Source: Actinomycetes bacterium
GTDB lineage: Bacteria; Actinomycetota; Thermoleophilia; Solirubrobacterales; Solirubrobacteraceae
Direction of reading: 5' to 3'
Assembly (NCBI GenBank): GCA_023404805.1
Contig: JAEYAL010000307.1
Span: forward strand, 1-9,060
DNA: 9,060 nt
This document shows, one piece after another, positions 8,701 to 9,060 of this stretch (position 1 is its first letter; the number at the start of each line of letters is the position of its first letter). The notes beneath the pieces were generated by a model. It searched no databases. It was not told the origin of the DNA and was given only the letters and a program-made list of their open reading frames with translations. Position numbers and translations under genes: made by a program.

Positions 8701-8931
8701 CGCTCCTGCGAGGTGCGCCTGCTGCGCCGCGGCAAGGTCATCGCCACCGGGGCGCTGTCCGTGAAGACGCCGGCGCCGTCAGTCCTGGTCGACGTGCGCC
8801 TCACGCGTGCCGAGAGCCGCAAGCTGGCGAAGGGCGCCAAGCGCATCGCCGTCGAGCTGCAGGCGACGCTCACGCTCGCCGACGGCGCGACGCTCGCCGT
8901 CAACCGCTCGACGCGGATCCTCAGCCGCTAA
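5764..8931 (+). CDS. Large secreted protein: nine propeller repeats plus three cadherin-like modules
   Basis: Function unknown; probably an extracellular binding or adhesion protein. Seen in its 1055 residues: a signal peptide with a hydrophobic Ala/Leu core and likely cleavage after A27-G28-A29; and nine TolB/PD40-like repeats (about 45-535). These are marked by [S/T]xDG at D57, D111, D171, D222, D273, D329, D386, D441 and D501, each followed by a beta strand, an acidic DxDG-like loop and D-[IVL]-Y-E. Next come three related beta modules, about 539-664, 665-793 and 794-920. All contain an LTLSG...Y..A...V.YRN-like core, and the first two end in VNDA, as in cadherin/VCBS-like repeats. A Pro/Thr linker (about 921-947) leads to a C-terminal domain (about 948-1055) with Cys pairs and an LTRAESRKLAKG segment. 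There is no LPXTG motif or C-terminal membrane helix, so it is released or held non-covalently. The start is 7 bp after the preceding stop; no strong ribosome binding site is seen (AAGAAGG at 5745-5751 is 12 bases away), suggesting translational coupling. Confidence 0.85.
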   Translation: MTNLVLTAARAAVLSAAAAALFPALSAGAERRVTVPISTAPGIEGGGSANLLHTSSDGSRVLFATTESLLPEDDDNGAADIYERRGATLELISRGSDSDPSAPRYKGASADGTRVWFEADEDLMGGGDGDFGNAPDLYERTGGTTRLLTKPVNPFGFSFSQPGPFIVASPDGAHVLVTTDEALVAGDSDGSDDVYDVGGNSPVLVSVGVGGEGAGALAISGDGARIFFTTTASIDAADTDSGAIDVYERSGGATTLRTPGTAEELNPRQVTADGDRVFFTTREQAVSADIDGTARDVYMAQGPTLSLVSTGTQDADDAIDADFQKASDDGSVAYFTTQATLETTDDDNGVQDIYRHDLGITTLASTGPNRTGQPDDFLVFSDISADGERMFWRTTEGFVDDTDGGFLDAYERDGTTTKRLSIGATNDQGFADSSFAGFATDGSTTFFQTDGDFVASDTDGKDDLYERTAGGVTDRLFAPTEECDLLPSSRCLPTWKGSSDDGVRAWVESDETLAGPDGDGNQTDIFESRLVKQPTTGGLGTTLELGEDDPAEDVLPDFTLADAYDDVFGAVIDVTGTGPGDDELGFTDLPGITGVVSDGGAKLTLSGRATEAEYQAAIRTVTYRNTSGAPAASRSVRVAIDEGGVLSDPVGRTVAVAAVNDAPAVAPGSGSAAYTENGAAVAVAPAGAVADQDNANLDSVSVIVGGCRRGVDLLTAAAPGLTVAYDEPTCALSVSGSATVAAYTAVLQSVSYRNASEDPVPGPRTLSFQASDGAELSTVGQRTLVVTPVNDAATAALSAGTASVPSGGAPVAVDPAAEVEDLDDSLLLGATVRVAAGAKADADELALASPPAGITVTSSGDGQQLTLSGLAPLSAYRSALRAVTFRDRSAAGEPGARTIEVRVDDGQGFGPAATRALEVAGKVEPKPTTPEPAAPAPTTPVATPPSVKAISTGVLALGKSPRISGRRLAVGCGVSPGAVRSCEVRLLRRGKVIATGALSVKTPAPSVLVDVRLTRAESRKLAKGAKRIAVELQATLTLADGATLAVNRSTRILSR

Positions 8932-8947
8932 CTCCGCATCAACCGCT

Positions 8948-8964
8948 GCGATCGTTCAGATCGC
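8948..8964 (+). terminator. First hairpin after the large secreted-protein gene
   Basis: GCGATC (8948-8953) and GATCGC (8959-8964) form a perfect 6-bp stem with loop GTTCA, 16 bases after the stop codon. No T-run follows. It probably works together with the stronger hairpin nine bases further on. Confidence 0.45.
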
Positions 8965-8972
8965 GTCACCAA

Positions 8973-9001
8973 GGCGACGGCGGCTCCGGGCCGCCGTCGC
9001 C
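8973..9001 (+). terminator. Second, strong hairpin after the large secreted-protein gene
   Basis: A perfect 12-bp G/C-rich stem (GGCGACGGCGGC, 8973-8984, with 8990-9001) closes the loop TCCGG. It is 41 bases past the stop codon. The bases after it are not T-rich, so it is a U-less type. Its position and perfection make transcription termination of the two-gene secreted unit the likely role. Confidence 0.65.
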
Positions 9002-9016
9002 CTGGCATGCGGTTGA

Positions 9017-9060
9017 GCCCGGGGGTGGGGGGACCCCCCGGCGGACCCGGGCGCCCCCAC
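9017..9060. repeat. G/C-homopolymer hairpin at the window end, possible partial repeat element
   Basis: GGGGGT (9021-9026) pairs with ACCCCC (9033-9038) around a GGGGGG loop, extended by CC/GG past one bulged C. A competing pairing joins GCCCGGG (9017-9023) with CCCGGGC (9046-9052). The design, a five-G/five-C stem with a 6-base loop followed by GGAC, matches the left arm of the 106-bp element between gap and pgk. The window ends here, so whether it is a second copy cannot be decided. Confidence 0.4.

Noticed and set aside
5680..8903. Minus-strand open frames across the large secreted-protein gene (5680-7047, 8016-8903)
   Set aside because: They have biased composition and no motif, whereas the plus-strand frame shows a signal peptide, regular repeats and three related modules.

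Overview
The window is about 70% G+C, with strong C/G preference at third codon positions. It carries five complete protein genes and part of the flanking DNA. No RNA gene, CRISPR array or insertion sequence is visible. Two traits suggest an actinobacterium of the class Thermoleophilia (Solirubrobacter / Conexibacter / Patulibacter type). The first is the signal-like N-terminus ending in ALGGTAIA, followed by an ITAC...CKK...ISWN segment and Gly-X-Y repeats. The second is a C-terminal beta-sandwich-like tail with an LTRAESRKLAKG-type segment. Both are features I associate with secreted proteins of that class. The placement is inference from style, not from a marker gene.

Layout. Positions 82-2183 (minus strand) hold a two-gene drug-resistance type operon: a MarR-family repressor, then a 14-helix DHA2 (EmrB/QacA) exporter, overlapping in an ATGA. 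An inverted repeat around an AT-rich island upstream of marR is a likely operator and promoter. Positions 2184-2467 are a divergent control region that also serves gap, with a TAGGGT -10-like box and a leader stem-loop. Positions 2468-4874 (plus strand) hold two consecutive glycolytic genes, gap (type I GAPDH) and pgk (phosphoglycerate kinase). A 241-bp spacer between them contains a striking 106-bp structured inverted-repeat element. A strong hairpin terminator follows pgk; tpiA, the usual third member of this cluster, is absent.

Positions 5028-8931 (plus strand) hold two exported-protein genes separated by 7 bp. The first encodes a small protein with a collagen-like stalk and a C-terminal domain resembling phage tail-collar/short-tail-fibre tips. 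The second encodes a 1055-residue protein with nine TolB/PD40-like propeller repeats, three cadherin-like modules, a Pro/Thr linker and a C-terminal beta-rich domain. It ends at tandem hairpins. The window closes in a G/C-rich hairpin that resembles the arms of the gap-pgk spacer element.

How they fit: the marR-exporter pair looks like a self-contained, ligand-induced efflux unit. gap and pgk catalyse consecutive steps that turn glyceraldehyde-3-phosphate into 3-phosphoglycerate with ATP gain. The two secreted proteins are probably co-transcribed and may act together at the cell surface. Their function is unknown, and they are the least ordinary part of the window.
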